Shown: positions 16,543 through 24,579, counted from the first letter of the stretch. The stretch: 27,411 bases of DNA from a virus (IMGVR_UViG_3300035701_000226:1-27411), one strand, 5' to 3'. Notes: generated by a model not told the origin, from the sequence alone. Numbers and translations: made by a program.

Positions 16543-16593
16543 GAGACGCGCCGTATCGCACAGACCAGGCGGGTTTGGCGAGCGGCGCGTCTC
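16543..16593 (+). other. Long structured RNA hairpin in the leader of the protease-scaffold gene
   Basis: GAGACGCGCCG (16543-16553) and CGGCGCGTCTC (16583-16593) are perfect 11-bp complements. Within the 29-base loop, CGC/GCG (16557-16559 with 16578-16580) and CAGACC/GGTTTG (16561-16566 with 16572-16577, one G-U) continue the helix with a small internal loop and one bulged A, giving about 20 pairs and a 5-base loop. It is followed by ATTTTCG and, 9 bases later, the ribosome site GGGAGGT of the next gene. It may be an intrinsic terminator with a weak T run, an RNA-processing site, or a translation regulator. It lies in the only clearly non-coding gap above 100 bases (16484-16614). Confidence 0.7.
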
Positions 16594-16614
16594 ATTTTCG
16601 TTCAGGGAGGTACG

Positions 16615-18315
16615 ATGCAGGCAACCGCAGAACGCAGCGTGAAGGGGATCCTCGGGAAGCTCCTCGCAGCGAAGTCCAAGCGCGAGGACGGCACCTTCAC
16701 GCAGACCGGCGGCGTTCACAACGACATCTTCAACGTCCACCTCCCGGGCGGCGAGCAGGAGGAGGGCGAGCGCCCGATCCCGAAGGGCGTCGGGTTCGAC
16801 AAGTGCGTCGACCGTATGGGCCGCGCCGGCGCCGACGATCCCGCGGCGCTCTGCGCGTGGATGTGGGACGAGGACACCGGCTACTTCGCGTCCGGCGAGC
16901 AGGAATGCGGTGAGGCCTGCGAGAAGTGCGAGGCACGGAAGGCGGCGATGGCCAGGTACTCGGACCGCGGCGAGGCCGCGGGGTCGACCGCGCAGGGCGC
17001 TCTCCTGCGCGGCAAGAGCAAGCGGAAGGTCGAGAGCATGGTCTCCCTCGCCGAGGCGATGGTCGACCGCAAGACGCGCAGCGTGCGGTGCACGGTCATC
17101 CGGGAGGGCGGCGGGAACCGGCGCGATCGCCACTGGTACGGGCCCGAGGCCATCGAGAAGATCGCCCAACTGATCAACGGCGCGAAGGCGCACATCAACC
17201 ATCCGACCGAGGCCGAGGCCAAGGCGCGCCCCGAGGGCGACCTGTGGGGGCTCGCCGGGTTCTGGAAGGACGGGACGATCATCGAGGTCGAGGGAAGGCG
17301 CGCCGTGATGGCGACGCTCGTGTGCGATACGAGCGAGGCCGGCGAGGCCGCGCTGTCGAAGGCCGAGCACGCGATCGAGTACGCGAAGGAGTTCCCCGGG
17401 CTCGAGGAAGTGTACGCGGGGATCTCCATCAACGGCGACGGCGAGACCGAGCCGCGCGAGATCGAAGGACAGGACTGGAATTATGTGGTCGACGTGACCG
17501 AGCTCCCGAGGGCCGACGTGGTGACACGTCCGGCACGCGAGGGCAAGTTTCTAGCTTTGGTTGAGTCAATCCGCAGTGCAGACCCCAAGGAGGCACGAGA
17601 GATGGCGAACAAGGCTGTGAAGGGCGAGCTGACGAAGATCGCCGAGGCCACGGCCGCGCTCGACGAGGACCAGGATCCGAAGAAGAGCGTCGGCATGATC
17701 GAAGGCGCCGTCGCCCGTCTCAAGGCTCTGTTCAAGGAGGCGTTCCCCCCGAAGGAGGAGGACGAATCCGAGAACGAGACCGAGGACGAGGCGGCGAAGA
17801 AGAAGGCGGCAGCGTCCGAGAAGCGCGAGGACGAGACCGAAGACGAGTCCGAGACCAAGGACGAGTCCGAGGACGAGGCCATGCGCGCAGACGACGCGGC
17901 CGGCGACGAGGACGAGGACGAGGATGCCGAGGAAGAGCCCGAGAAGAAGGGCTCCAAGTCGGTCGTCCACATCAAGCACGAGGAGAAGCGCACGACTGCC
18001 GAGTCGGCGCGGGCCCTGCGCGATGCGACGAAGGAACTGAAGGAAGCCCAGGCCACGATCGCGAAGCTGACCAAGAAGCTCGCGGTGTTCGAGGTCAAGG
18101 AGCTGACCGAGGCGGGGTTGCCCAAGGACTTCGCCGAGGCCCTGCAGGACCTCCCCGCTCCGCAGCGGAAGGCAATGCGCGCGCTGGCCGGGATGCTCAA
18201 CGACCCCAGCTCGGATGGGTTCGCGGGCTCCACGGTGCGTGGCACGTCGGTCAAGGAGTCCAAGCCCGGTGACGGGTTCATGAAGCTCCTCGAGTCCGAC
18301 GGCGGGAGGAGCTAG
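16615..18315 (+). CDS. Capsid maturation protease fused to scaffold
   Basis: ATG 16615 follows GGGAGGT; 566 residues. Residues about 40-110 contain a Cys-bearing segment (DKCVDRM and ECGEACEKCEARK). The protease (about 135-320) has WYGPEAI, the segment AHINHP (H193, H196), then GISING with Ser271, and DVVTRPARE, the pattern of phage prohead serine proteases. After residue 329 it becomes a scaffold-like region: an Asp/Glu-rich tract (about 381-446), a coiled coil (about 460-500) and a short terminal peptide. Role: the scaffold guides capsid assembly and is cleaved by the protease before packaging. A second start at 17602 probably yields scaffold alone. Catalytic assignments are inferred from spacing. 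Confidence 0.82.
   Translation: MQATAERSVKGILGKLLAAKSKREDGTFTQTGGVHNDIFNVHLPGGEQEEGERPIPKGVGFDKCVDRMGRAGADDPAALCAWMWDEDTGYFASGEQECGEACEKCEARKAAMARYSDRGEAAGSTAQGALLRGKSKRKVESMVSLAEAMVDRKTRSVRCTVIREGGGNRRDRHWYGPEAIEKIAQLINGAKAHINHPTEAEAKARPEGDLWGLAGFWKDGTIIEVEGRRAVMATLVCDTSEAGEAALSKAEHAIEYAKEFPGLEEVYAGISINGDGETEPREIEGQDWNYVVDVTELPRADVVTRPAREGKFLALVESIRSADPKEAREMANKAVKGELTKIAEATAALDEDQDPKKSVGMIEGAVARLKALFKEAFPPKEEDESENETEDEAAKKKAAASEKREDETEDESETKDESEDEAMRADDAAGDEDEDEDAEEEPEKKGSKSVVHIKHEEKRTTAESARALRDATKELKEAQATIAKLTKKLAVFEVKELTEAGLPKDFAEALQDLPAPQRKAMRALAGMLNDPSSDGFAGSTVRGTSVKESKPGDGFMKLLESDGGRS
17602..18315 (+). CDS. Probable internally started scaffold protein
   Basis: In frame with the protease-scaffold gene, ATG 17602 has a strong AAGGAGG at 17586-17592, nine bases upstream. 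It would produce a 237-residue protein starting MANKAVKGELTK and containing the acidic tract, the coiled coil and the C-terminal tail, with no protease. This matches the phage lambda C/Nu3 arrangement, where a nested start makes scaffold in excess. The codons just before it (ttt cta gct ttg gtt, then tca) are rare for this genome, consistent with a constrained regulatory overlay. Confidence 0.55.
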   Translation: MANKAVKGELTKIAEATAALDEDQDPKKSVGMIEGAVARLKALFKEAFPPKEEDESENETEDEAAKKKAAASEKREDETEDESETKDESEDEAMRADDAAGDEDEDEDAEEEPEKKGSKSVVHIKHEEKRTTAESARALRDATKELKEAQATIAKLTKKLAVFEVKELTEAGLPKDFAEALQDLPAPQRKAMRALAGMLNDPSSDGFAGSTVRGTSVKESKPGDGFMKLLESDGGRS

Positions 18316-18317
18316 AC

Positions 18318-18791
18318 ATGGAGAACACCTACCGGTACCTCAGACAGGGAAACCCGGAGGCCTATCGCCTGGATCCCACGGGGACGAACCCCGTGAATCT
18401 CGGCGACCTGGTGGTGTGGGACGCGGCCGGGCCGTTCGCCCGGAAGATCGTGGCGCTCGACGCCAGCATCTTCCTCGGCGTGGCCGAGGGCGTGGGTCCG
18501 ACTCCGGTCAGCCAGATCGACAACAAGCCGAACCTCGTCGACAGCGTGAAGGTCCGCAGGCACGGGATCTTCACCTTCACGAAGACGGCGGGCGACAGCC
18601 TGGTCCACGGGGATCCGCTGAAGATGGGGGCAGACGAGCAGACGGTTGCGCTCGCGACGCTTCCCGCTGACGCGGCGCTCCTGGTCGGTCACGTGCACGC
18701 CCCACTCGCAGCCGCGGCCATCACCGGCGCGGGCACCGTGGATGTCGAAATCCAGGGCTCGTTCCCGGTCGCTGGCGCGGTCGGCGTGTAA
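18318..18791 (+). CDS. Capsid decoration-like protein (DUF2190-like)
   Basis: ATG 18318 with a GGAGGAG site; 157 residues. The sequence is beta-rich with Gly and Val: NLGDLVVWDAAG, FLGVAEG, HGIFTFTKTAGD, a DPLKMG turn and a final VDVEIQGSFP. The GDLV...LGVA...G.F pattern matches small capsid-surface and DUF2190-type proteins found just before the major capsid gene. Role: likely stabilises the expanded capsid. Its spacing to the capsid gene (12 bases with AAGGAGG) suggests co-expression at high level. Confidence 0.7.
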   Translation: MENTYRYLRQGNPEAYRLDPTGTNPVNLGDLVVWDAAGPFARKIVALDASIFLGVAEGVGPTPVSQIDNKPNLVDSVKVRRHGIFTFTKTAGDSLVHGDPLKMGADEQTVALATLPADAALLVGHVHAPLAAAAITGAGTVDVEIQGSFPVAGAVGV

Positions 18792-18803
18792 GGAGGCAAG
18801 CAC

Positions 18804-20027
18804 ATGATTCTCAGGGAAGCAACCCTCAAGTACCTGATGCGCTCGCCGTACGCGGACTCGCGGATCAATCCCGCGATCGCCCACGTCGCCGAGGCCATCG
18901 CCAGCAAGTACGAATCCAGCCCTGGCAAGAAGGACGGCTGGGAAGCACCAGAGCTCCCGTGGAGGAAGATCCTGGAGACCGCGGCCTCGGCGCCGCAGCT
19001 CCTCCGGGAGGCGATCCCGTCCACGGCGCAGGGGCAGCTCCTCCGCGCCGGCATCCAGCTGATCGCGAACGCCTGGTACAAGCGCTACCCGGGGACCTAC
19101 ACCCAGGTCGCGCAGACGGTGGCCTCGAGCCGTCGCCAGGAGTTCTACGCGCCGTTGTTCGGCGCAGCCCGTCCGCAGGAGATCAAGGCCGGAACGCCGT
19201 TCCGTGAGCAGGGCGTGAAGGGCCAGGACCTCGAGGTCATCAACCGGAAGTTCGGTCAAATTTTCGCGTTCGAGCGCGAGCTCTTCGACGACGACCAGAC
19301 CGGGCAGATCGGGACGTTCGCCCAGCGGTTGGGCGAGTCGATGGCCATGTGGCAGGACCAGTACTTCTCGCGGAAGTTCATCGGCGTCGCGTCCTCGGAC
19401 TTCGCTCCGAGCACGATCGAGGCGTCGAAGTGGACGGGCGAGAACAACAACGGGGATGCCATCACGACCCCGTTCAGCGTGAAGATGTACCGGACGAAGC
19501 AGGACACGACGGACATCGGCAACCGGCCGACGACGTTCGTGCAGCTCTCGTACGGTCCGCTGCTCACCGCGTTCCAGCGGCTGCGGCAGGCGAAGGACCC
19601 GCTGGGCCAGGCGATCGTGGTCATTCCGGACACGCTCCTGGTCAGCACCTTCGACGAGATCAACGGCCGGATGCTCACGATGAGCCCGGCGTTCCCGGCT
19701 GTCAGCGGCCAGGAGGGCGAGACGGCATCGACGGCATCCGCGGGATTCTTCCGCGGTCCGTTCGGGATCAACCCGGTCCAGGGGGAGTTCAAGCTCGTGG
19801 TGAACATCCACCTGGTTGCCGGCGTGTGGTCTCTGCTGCAGGGACACAAGGGGTACATCGAGCAGGTGCGCGATCCGATGGAGATCACGCAGGAGCAGCC
19901 CCAGTCGGGCGACTCGTTCGTCATGGACGCTTACCGGTTCCGGTCCCGGGCTCGTTGGGAGCAGGACTGGCTGGACCCCCGGTTCGCGTACCTGGGCAAC
20001 GACGGCTCGGCGAGCATCTCGCAGTAG
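18804..20027 (+). CDS. Major capsid protein
   Basis: ATG 18804 has a near-perfect AAGGAGG at 18791-18796, the strongest site in the window, as expected for the most abundant virion protein. The 407-residue protein has a helical N-terminal arm (RINPAIAHVAEAIASKY), a long E-loop-like region, central helix and beta segments (RPTTFVQLSYGPLLTAFQRL), a Gly/Phe-rich part (GFFRGPFGIN), and a C-terminal WEQDWLDPRFAY. Position after protease and decoration genes and this length fit an HK97-fold shell protein; I infer the fold from context rather than a diagnostic motif. Confidence 0.82.
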   Translation: MILREATLKYLMRSPYADSRINPAIAHVAEAIASKYESSPGKKDGWEAPELPWRKILETAASAPQLLREAIPSTAQGQLLRAGIQLIANAWYKRYPGTYTQVAQTVASSRRQEFYAPLFGAARPQEIKAGTPFREQGVKGQDLEVINRKFGQIFAFERELFDDDQTGQIGTFAQRLGESMAMWQDQYFSRKFIGVASSDFAPSTIEASKWTGENNNGDAITTPFSVKMYRTKQDTTDIGNRPTTFVQLSYGPLLTAFQRLRQAKDPLGQAIVVIPDTLLVSTFDEINGRMLTMSPAFPAVSGQEGETASTASAGFFRGPFGINPVQGEFKLVVNIHLVAGVWSLLQGHKGYIEQVRDPMEITQEQPQSGDSFVMDAYRFRSRARWEQDWLDPRFAYLGNDGSASISQ

Positions 20028-20030
20028 GGC

Positions 20031-20552
20031 ATGGCGCACAAGCACCACGCCGCGGTAACGGAAGCAGCCGGGGGGCCGAGCAGCCCCCCGGCCTTCCCTC
20101 CTGTGGCCGGCCGCGCGCCGGTCATGGACACGGTCCCTCCTCCGCAGACGGCCGACGATCGCGCGGAGGAGGCGCTCGAGCCCCGCAAGCCGAGGCCCTT
20201 CGACCTCGAGGAGCCGGACGAGGGAGAGCGGTACGAGCCGGCACCGGTTCGCGCGCGCGACCTGATCAACGACGCGATCGGCGCGAACACGTTCTGCGTC
20301 GACTGGCGCAACGCAGCCGACTGGGTGTTCGAGGACGGCTACCCGTTTGCGGTCACCCGGTTCTACCCTCACCACCTGATCGCCGTTGACTTCCCGCGCA
20401 AGTGGCGGGACGTCGAGGGCGTTGCCAGGAAGAAGGCGATCCTGAACGCCCAGGGCATTGTCTACATCCCGATCATGCCGGACCAGGCGATGACGATAAA
20501 TCAACTCCGCGCCCGCGTCACCGAAGAGCGGACCGCGATGGGGAGGCCATAG
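20031..20552 (+). CDS. Unknown head protein
   Basis: ATG 20031 is three bases after the capsid stop; 173 residues. Residues 1-75 are Pro/Ala/Glu-rich and disordered; the remainder is folded with CVDWRNAADWVFEDGYPFAV, FYPHHLIAVDFP and IVYIPIMPDQAMTINQL. ATG 20124 (in frame) is an alternative start that would skip the GC hairpin, though neither start has a strong ribosome site. Placement after the capsid gene suggests a head-completion or minor capsid role; family unknown. Confidence 0.6.
   Translation: MAHKHHAAVTEAAGGPSSPPAFPPVAGRAPVMDTVPPPQTADDRAEEALEPRKPRPFDLEEPDEGERYEPAPVRARDLINDAIGANTFCVDWRNAADWVFEDGYPFAVTRFYPHHLIAVDFPRKWRDVEGVARKKAILNAQGIVYIPIMPDQAMTINQLRARVTEERTAMGRP
20067..20092 (+). 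terminator. 10-bp GC hairpin just after the capsid gene
   Basis: GCCGGGGGGC (20067-20076) and GCCCCCCGGC (20083-20092) are perfect complements with the hexaloop CGAGCA. It lies 40 bases after the capsid stop and inside the N-terminal codons of the next gene. No T run follows (CTTCCCTCC), so it is not a classic intrinsic terminator, but it could pause transcription, block ribosomes or protect the capsid messenger end. Confidence 0.5.
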
Positions 20553-21050
20553 ATGCTGTTCACCCTCGTGTACTCGACCCCGTTCGCCTGCGACATCAAC
20601 CCGGGCACGACTGCTGCGGCGTACACGGCCGGGAAGTGCATGGGCACTCTGTTCACGGTCGACGTGAAGAGCCCGATCAGGTCCGGGGAGAACGGGCCGA
20701 TCATCCTGGTGGAGTCGCTCGTGCTGAGCGATGCCGAGAAGATCGACGGGGACATCGACCTGATCCTGTTCGACTCGATCCCCGCGGCCGTCGTCAACAA
20801 CGCCACGTTCGCCCCGAGTGCCGCGGACCTCGAGAAGATCGCGGCGCCGCCGATCCGCGTCCGCGGCTCGGCTACGCCCTCGGACTGGTCGGACTTATCG
20901 GCCAACAGCGTGGCCGGCAGGGCTGCGCTCGCGCTCACGATCCGGGCCAAGACACCGCCTAACCTGTGGGGGCTGTTCATCGCGCGGTCGGCGATCACGT
21001 TCGCCAGCGCGGCCTCGCTCAAGGGCAAGCTCACCGGGTTCGTGAACTGA
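20553..21050 (+). CDS. Unknown beta-rich head or decoration protein
   Basis: ATG 20553 directly follows the preceding TAG, with GGGGAGG about seven bases upstream; 165 residues. It is beta-rich and acidic-neutral (LFTLVYSTPFACDI, GPIILVESLVLS, IDLILFDSIPAAV), with Ala and Ser-rich turns. Such proteins in this position are often capsid decoration or structural accessory proteins. No characteristic motif seen. Confidence 0.6.
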   Translation: MLFTLVYSTPFACDINPGTTAAAYTAGKCMGTLFTVDVKSPIRSGENGPIILVESLVLSDAEKIDGDIDLILFDSIPAAVVNNATFAPSAADLEKIAAPPIRVRGSATPSDWSDLSANSVAGRAALALTIRAKTPPNLWGLFIARSAITFASAASLKGKLTGFVN

Positions 21051-21060
21051 GCGCCAGCCT

Positions 21061-21744
21061 GTGCTCCTGACCCCGATCGGAATAGCAGGGATCGTTTCGG
21101 TGGGCGGGATTGTTCTCCCGCCCGCGCCCATCCCGCCGATAATGGAGGACTTCGAGCCCTACTCTCCCGGTGGCTTGGGCGGCCAGGGTCTGTGGTCTGC
21201 TCAGGGACCTAACAGCAAGCCCCGGATAGACGTAGTCGGTGGATCGCTCATGGAGGGAGTCAACTCTCTGAAGGTGACTGCTAATGGGACGACGCTTGGC
21301 TTCGGATGGGTCGAGAAGTTGCTACCCGTTGCGATGGTGGGACACAAGCTCCGGATGAGCCTCGAGGTCAAGATACCTACCGGGGCCATAAATGACCAGC
21401 TAGAGGTTGACGTCTTTGCCGGACCGACGGACCCTGTCTGGACGAAGTGGGCAGCCGGCTTCGTGTTCAAGGCGACTCCATCGGTTGCCGAGTGCGCGGT
21501 CTATGACCGGTACAACAACCCGACGACGTTCGTGTGCGGGTCCCTGGACGTGAAAATGATATTCCACTTTGAGTTCCAGCTAGACGGGACATACACGATA
21601 TTCGATAGCGGCGGCAGTGAGCTGTGGAATGGAGTTCTCTCTGCTGGCAACGAGACTATCACCGAATACGTCTTCTCCACGGATGGTATCGTTCCCACCG
21701 TGACCGCTCTATTTGACAACATTCTGTGGGAGGTCATCCCGTGA
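21061..21744 (+). CDS. Lower-GC gene for a beta-sandwich (lectin-like?) protein
   Basis: GTG 21061 gives 227 residues; a downstream ATG at 21142 is an alternative. After a hydrophobic, Pro/Gly-rich start (IGIAGIVSVGGIVLPPAP), the rest reads as a beta sandwich: MEDFEPYSPGGLGGQGLW, GVNSLKVTANGT, LRMSLEVKIPTGA, LDVKMIFHFEFQLDGTYTIF. This resembles ConA/LamG-type folds that bind sugars or decorate capsids. Codons use many A/T third positions (ata, cta, gga, gtt) unlike the neighbours, so it may have been acquired separately. Its stop overlaps the next GTG (GTGA). The fold and role are inferred. Confidence 0.7.
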   Translation: MLLTPIGIAGIVSVGGIVLPPAPIPPIMEDFEPYSPGGLGGQGLWSAQGPNSKPRIDVVGGSLMEGVNSLKVTANGTTLGFGWVEKLLPVAMVGHKLRMSLEVKIPTGAINDQLEVDVFAGPTDPVWTKWAAGFVFKATPSVAECAVYDRYNNPTTFVCGSLDVKMIFHFEFQLDGTYTIFDSGGSELWNGVLSAGNETITEYVFSTDGIVPTVTALFDNILWEVIP

Positions 21745-22478
21745 GCCTGATCTCGCTCGACCAGTTCGTGCTCGACATCCGGCAGGACGTCGGTGACACC
21801 GGCAAGAGCCGGGAGACCTACTCCCGCGACGAGCGGCTCGACGGCGTGGACGGCGCGACCAAGCGCTTCACGCTCCTGTACTACCCGGTCGCGGCCGCCG
21901 CCAGTCCGGGCACCTTCGACTTCGAGTTGCGGAAGACGCACGCCGGGGTTACCACCCTCCTCACCATCACGACCGACTACACGATCGACGGAGTGAACGG
22001 GATCGTGACGACCGTCACCGCCCCGGCCGGCGGCGCCGGCGTCGACCCGATCGACGAGCTGAAGGCCACGTACCACTTCACCTGGTACGACGACGACCAG
22101 TACTACGACTTCATCGACGACTCGTGCATGATCGTGGGGACCGTTCCGGACCAGACGATGGCCCCGCAGGCGCGGGCGGCCGATGCCCTGCTTAAGCTCC
22201 CGGACGGCCTCATGGACTCGGTGAAGAAGCTCTGCGCGCACGCCTTCTACAAGCGCCGGGCGTCCGAGTACGCGACGCGGTTCAGCAGCTCCGCGAACGG
22301 GCAGACCGTGAACGTCGACGTCGTCACGACGAACTTCCGGAAGCTGGCCGAGGAGACCTGGAAGGAAGGCATCCAGCTCCGCGACGACTACTACAAGCGC
22401 CGGGGAGCCCGCGAGGCCCCGTCCTTCGGACTCTCCGCAGCCAAGGGCCTCAACGTGCCCTACACCCCGAGGCGGTAG
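21741..22478 (+). CDS. Head-tail connector protein
   Basis: GTG 21741 overlaps the previous stop and has GGAGGT at 21729-21734; an in-frame GTG at 21726 is less likely. The 245-residue product has an N-terminal SLISLDQFVLDIRQDVGD helix, a beta insertion with TTDYTIDGVNGIVTTVTAP, and a helical C-terminus (MDSVKKLCAHAFYKRRASEY). Helices around a beta insert resemble gp6/gp15-type adaptors that bind below the portal. Codon use returns to the high-GC pattern. Assigned by position and layout. Confidence 0.55.
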   Translation: MSLISLDQFVLDIRQDVGDTGKSRETYSRDERLDGVDGATKRFTLLYYPVAAAASPGTFDFELRKTHAGVTTLLTITTDYTIDGVNGIVTTVTAPAGGAGVDPIDELKATYHFTWYDDDQYYDFIDDSCMIVGTVPDQTMAPQARAADALLKLPDGLMDSVKKLCAHAFYKRRASEYATRFSSSANGQTVNVDVVTTNFRKLAEETWKEGIQLRDDYYKRRGAREAPSFGLSAAKGLNVPYTPRR

Positions 22479-22480
22479 GC

Positions 22481-23014
22481 GTGCCCGGCGGGTTCCGGAT
22501 CCGGGTCACGATCACCAGGCCGAACGCCTTCGCGCTCCTGGCCACCCGGCTGCTCGAGGGATTCGGGGACCTGTTCAAGGCGATCATCGAGCGGTGGCAG
22601 GAGCACAACGAGGATAAGTTCGACCGCGCGCAGGGCGCCTCGCAGTCCGGAGTCGACTTCGGCGGCGACGTCTTCTGGGAGCCGCTGACGGTCGACTACT
22701 TCGCGGCGAAGACGAAGGAGTACGACGACTGGCTCATGGTCCGGGACGCGGACCTGATCGAGAGCCTGACCAACCCCGGCGCCGCCGGCTGGTTCCAGGA
22801 GGTCACGCAGCGGTACGCCAGGTTCGGGACCACGCTGCCGCAGGCGGCCTACAACTGGGAGAAGCGGCCGACGATGTTCCTGGACCAGTGGGACCAGGAC
22901 ATGGTCCGCGATCTCGCGCTCGCCTTCCTGGGCGGCAAGGCGCCGTTCAAGGAATGGCAGCCGGCGCCCACGAAGGTGTTCGACGCAGAGTTCCGCGACG
23001 TGGTGGCCGTATGA
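22481..23014 (+). CDS. Phage virion morphogenesis / tail completion protein (HK97 gp10-like)
   Basis: GTG 22481 is two bases after the previous stop; 177 residues. The mid-region WEPLTVDYFAAKTKEYDDWLM and RDADLIESLTN match the W-x-P-L...Y...K...L...x-L-x-x-S-L pattern of gp10/Mu G-type tail completion proteins. The C-terminal FLGGKAPFKEWQPAP is a beta/loop. Role: joins the connector to the tail and stops tube growth. ATGA joins it to the next gene. Confidence 0.65.
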   Translation: MPGGFRIRVTITRPNAFALLATRLLEGFGDLFKAIIERWQEHNEDKFDRAQGASQSGVDFGGDVFWEPLTVDYFAAKTKEYDDWLMVRDADLIESLTNPGAAGWFQEVTQRYARFGTTLPQAAYNWEKRPTMFLDQWDQDMVRDLALAFLGGKAPFKEWQPAPTKVFDAEFRDVVAV

Positions 23015-23523
23015 CCGTCAAGACGAACCTGCCCACGGTCGGCCAGATATTCGCGAGCCGGTGCGACGCGATCCGGGACCTCATCAAGGAGCGGATCAGC
23101 CTGGGCGAGGTCGAGCTGGGGCTGCGTCCGATCAGCGCGGGGCCGGCGCCCAAGGCGACGAAGTTCCCGTGCGTGTTCATCGAGGCCGAGGACTGGCCGG
23201 AGGCCCTGAACACGAACATCAAGTACGACTACTGGGGCACGGTCATGCTGTACTGCGCGGTGACGGGCAACAACGTCGAGACGGTGAAGCGGTCCTCGCT
23301 GGAATTCCTCGGGGCGTTGGCGAAGCTGTTCTCGAACAACGCGCTCGACGACCGGCTCACTCCCACGCCTTCGTTCAAGTACTTCGTCTACGCGGGCAAT
23401 TGGGTCGAGAGCGAGTTCCACGGGAAGAGCCTTCCCGTGATCCCGTTCGCGAGGGAGCGTCCGGGGACCTACCTCGGCCGCGTGATCGTAAGTTTTAGGT
23501 TTCACGACGTGCTGGTACACTAG
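23011..23523 (+). CDS. Tail terminator-like protein
   Basis: ATG 23011 overlaps the previous stop; 170 residues. Alpha/beta with an N-terminal helix (FASRCDAIRDLIKERI), a strand KFPCVFIEAEDWPEAL, WGTVMLYCAV, a helix (RSSLEFLGALAKLF) and a final strand GRVIVSFRFHDVLVH. Alternating strands and helices and the position just before the tail tube gene suit a lambda gpU-like tail terminator. The link is by position and fold pattern. Confidence 0.5.
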   Translation: MTVKTNLPTVGQIFASRCDAIRDLIKERISLGEVELGLRPISAGPAPKATKFPCVFIEAEDWPEALNTNIKYDYWGTVMLYCAVTGNNVETVKRSSLEFLGALAKLFSNNALDDRLTPTPSFKYFVYAGNWVESEFHGKSLPVIPFARERPGTYLGRVIVSFRFHDVLVH

Positions 23524-23535
23524 GAGGAAGCAGAC

Positions 23536-24579
23536 ATGGCAATCAGGGTAGGAAGACTCAGGACAGTGGCCTTCGCGAAGCGGGGAACGCCGCCGACGTC
23601 TCCCCCCGTCGGCATCACCGCACCGACCGAGTACGTGCGGTTCCTGCCGCCGTGGGGCTGGTTCCCCAGCATCACGCCGCTCGAATCGCCGGCCATCCTG
23701 GCCGCGCGCGAGATCCCGCTCAAGGCCGTGAAGGGCCCGGCGACGATCACGAACCTCAAGGCGAGCCTGGAGCTCGAGCCGTCTCCCACGATCGCCAACC
23801 TGCTCATGGGCGGGTTCGGCAAGGACACGGTTACGGGCGGGGGCGTGACCGAGGCGCACGCCCACAACTTCGAGGCGCTGGAGTCGGCGCAGCTCCCGAC
23901 CTACGACTTCTGGCACGACGAGGGCGACCTGCAGTACGGGTTCGCCGGGATGATGAACAACAAGACGGAGCTCGTCATGACGAAGGCGGCGATCTGCCGC
24001 CTCGACCAGGAGTGGACCGGGCTGTACTTCGTTCCCGCGCTGGCTCTGACGCCGTCGCTCACGCCCTCCCCGCAGCGGCCCCTGCCGTTCGCGTGCGTGG
24101 ACGCGACGCTGGGAGGCACGCTGGTCACCGGGCTGTCGATGGCGCACCTGACGATCGAGAACGCGGTCAACGCGGATCACACGCTCAGGAGCGACACGAA
24201 CTACGCCAGCCGCATCTGGAGCGAGCACCAGCTCGTGACGGCGACGCTGGAGATGTTCTTCGAGGACGCGGTCGAGTACAACAAGTTCCTCGCGTCCTCC
24301 AGCCCGAGCGTGCTGACGGAGACCAGCCTCGAGCTGGACGTCACGAGCCCCGAGACCTTCACGGACGGCGTGCTCACGGCGTACAAGTTCCTGTTCAAGA
24401 TCGGGAAGATGGTGTACCGGTCGATCGAGACGCCGCTGCCTGCGGGGGTGGTCAAGATGACGGCGGTCGGACTCGCGCTGCCGTTCACGGGCTCGATCGG
24501 GGCGGGCGGGAACTCCTACGCGTACACGAGCAAGAGCCTCGTGGCGCAGTTCATCAACGGCATCACGCCGGCGTACTGA
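23536..24579 (+). CDS. Major tail tube protein
   Basis: ATG 23536 has a strong AGGAGG at 23522-23527; 347 residues. Beta-rich with Thr/Ala/Gly turns: TEYVRFLPPWGWFP, NLKASLELEPSPTIANLL, LVTATLEMFFEDAVEYNKFL, and a C-terminal VKMTAVGLALPFTGSIG. The high-quality ribosome site and position before the G/GT chaperone and tape measure fit the abundant tail tube subunit of a long-tailed siphophage. No sheath gene follows, supporting a non-contractile tail. Slightly long for a tube protein, perhaps with an extra surface domain. Confidence 0.8.
   Translation: MAIRVGRLRTVAFAKRGTPPTSPPVGITAPTEYVRFLPPWGWFPSITPLESPAILAAREIPLKAVKGPATITNLKASLELEPSPTIANLLMGGFGKDTVTGGGVTEAHAHNFEALESAQLPTYDFWHDEGDLQYGFAGMMNNKTELVMTKAAICRLDQEWTGLYFVPALALTPSLTPSPQRPLPFACVDATLGGTLVTGLSMAHLTIENAVNADHTLRSDTNYASRIWSEHQLVTATLEMFFEDAVEYNKFLASSSPSVLTETSLELDVTSPETFTDGVLTAYKFLFKIGKMVYRSIETPLPAGVVKMTAVGLALPFTGSIGAGGNSYAYTSKSLVAQFINGITPAY

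Noticed and set aside
16440-16913. A + strand frame covering the non-coding leader
   Set aside because: The first residues could pass as protein, but TTG 16440 has its ribosome site too close, the rest is a shadow of the protease gene, and the DNA forms strong hairpins. I treat it as a leader.
23652-24578. Upstream extension of the chaperone frame inside the tail tube gene
   Set aside because: It runs opposite in codon quality to the tube gene and lacks domains; ATG 24579 overlaps the tube stop and is the proper start.
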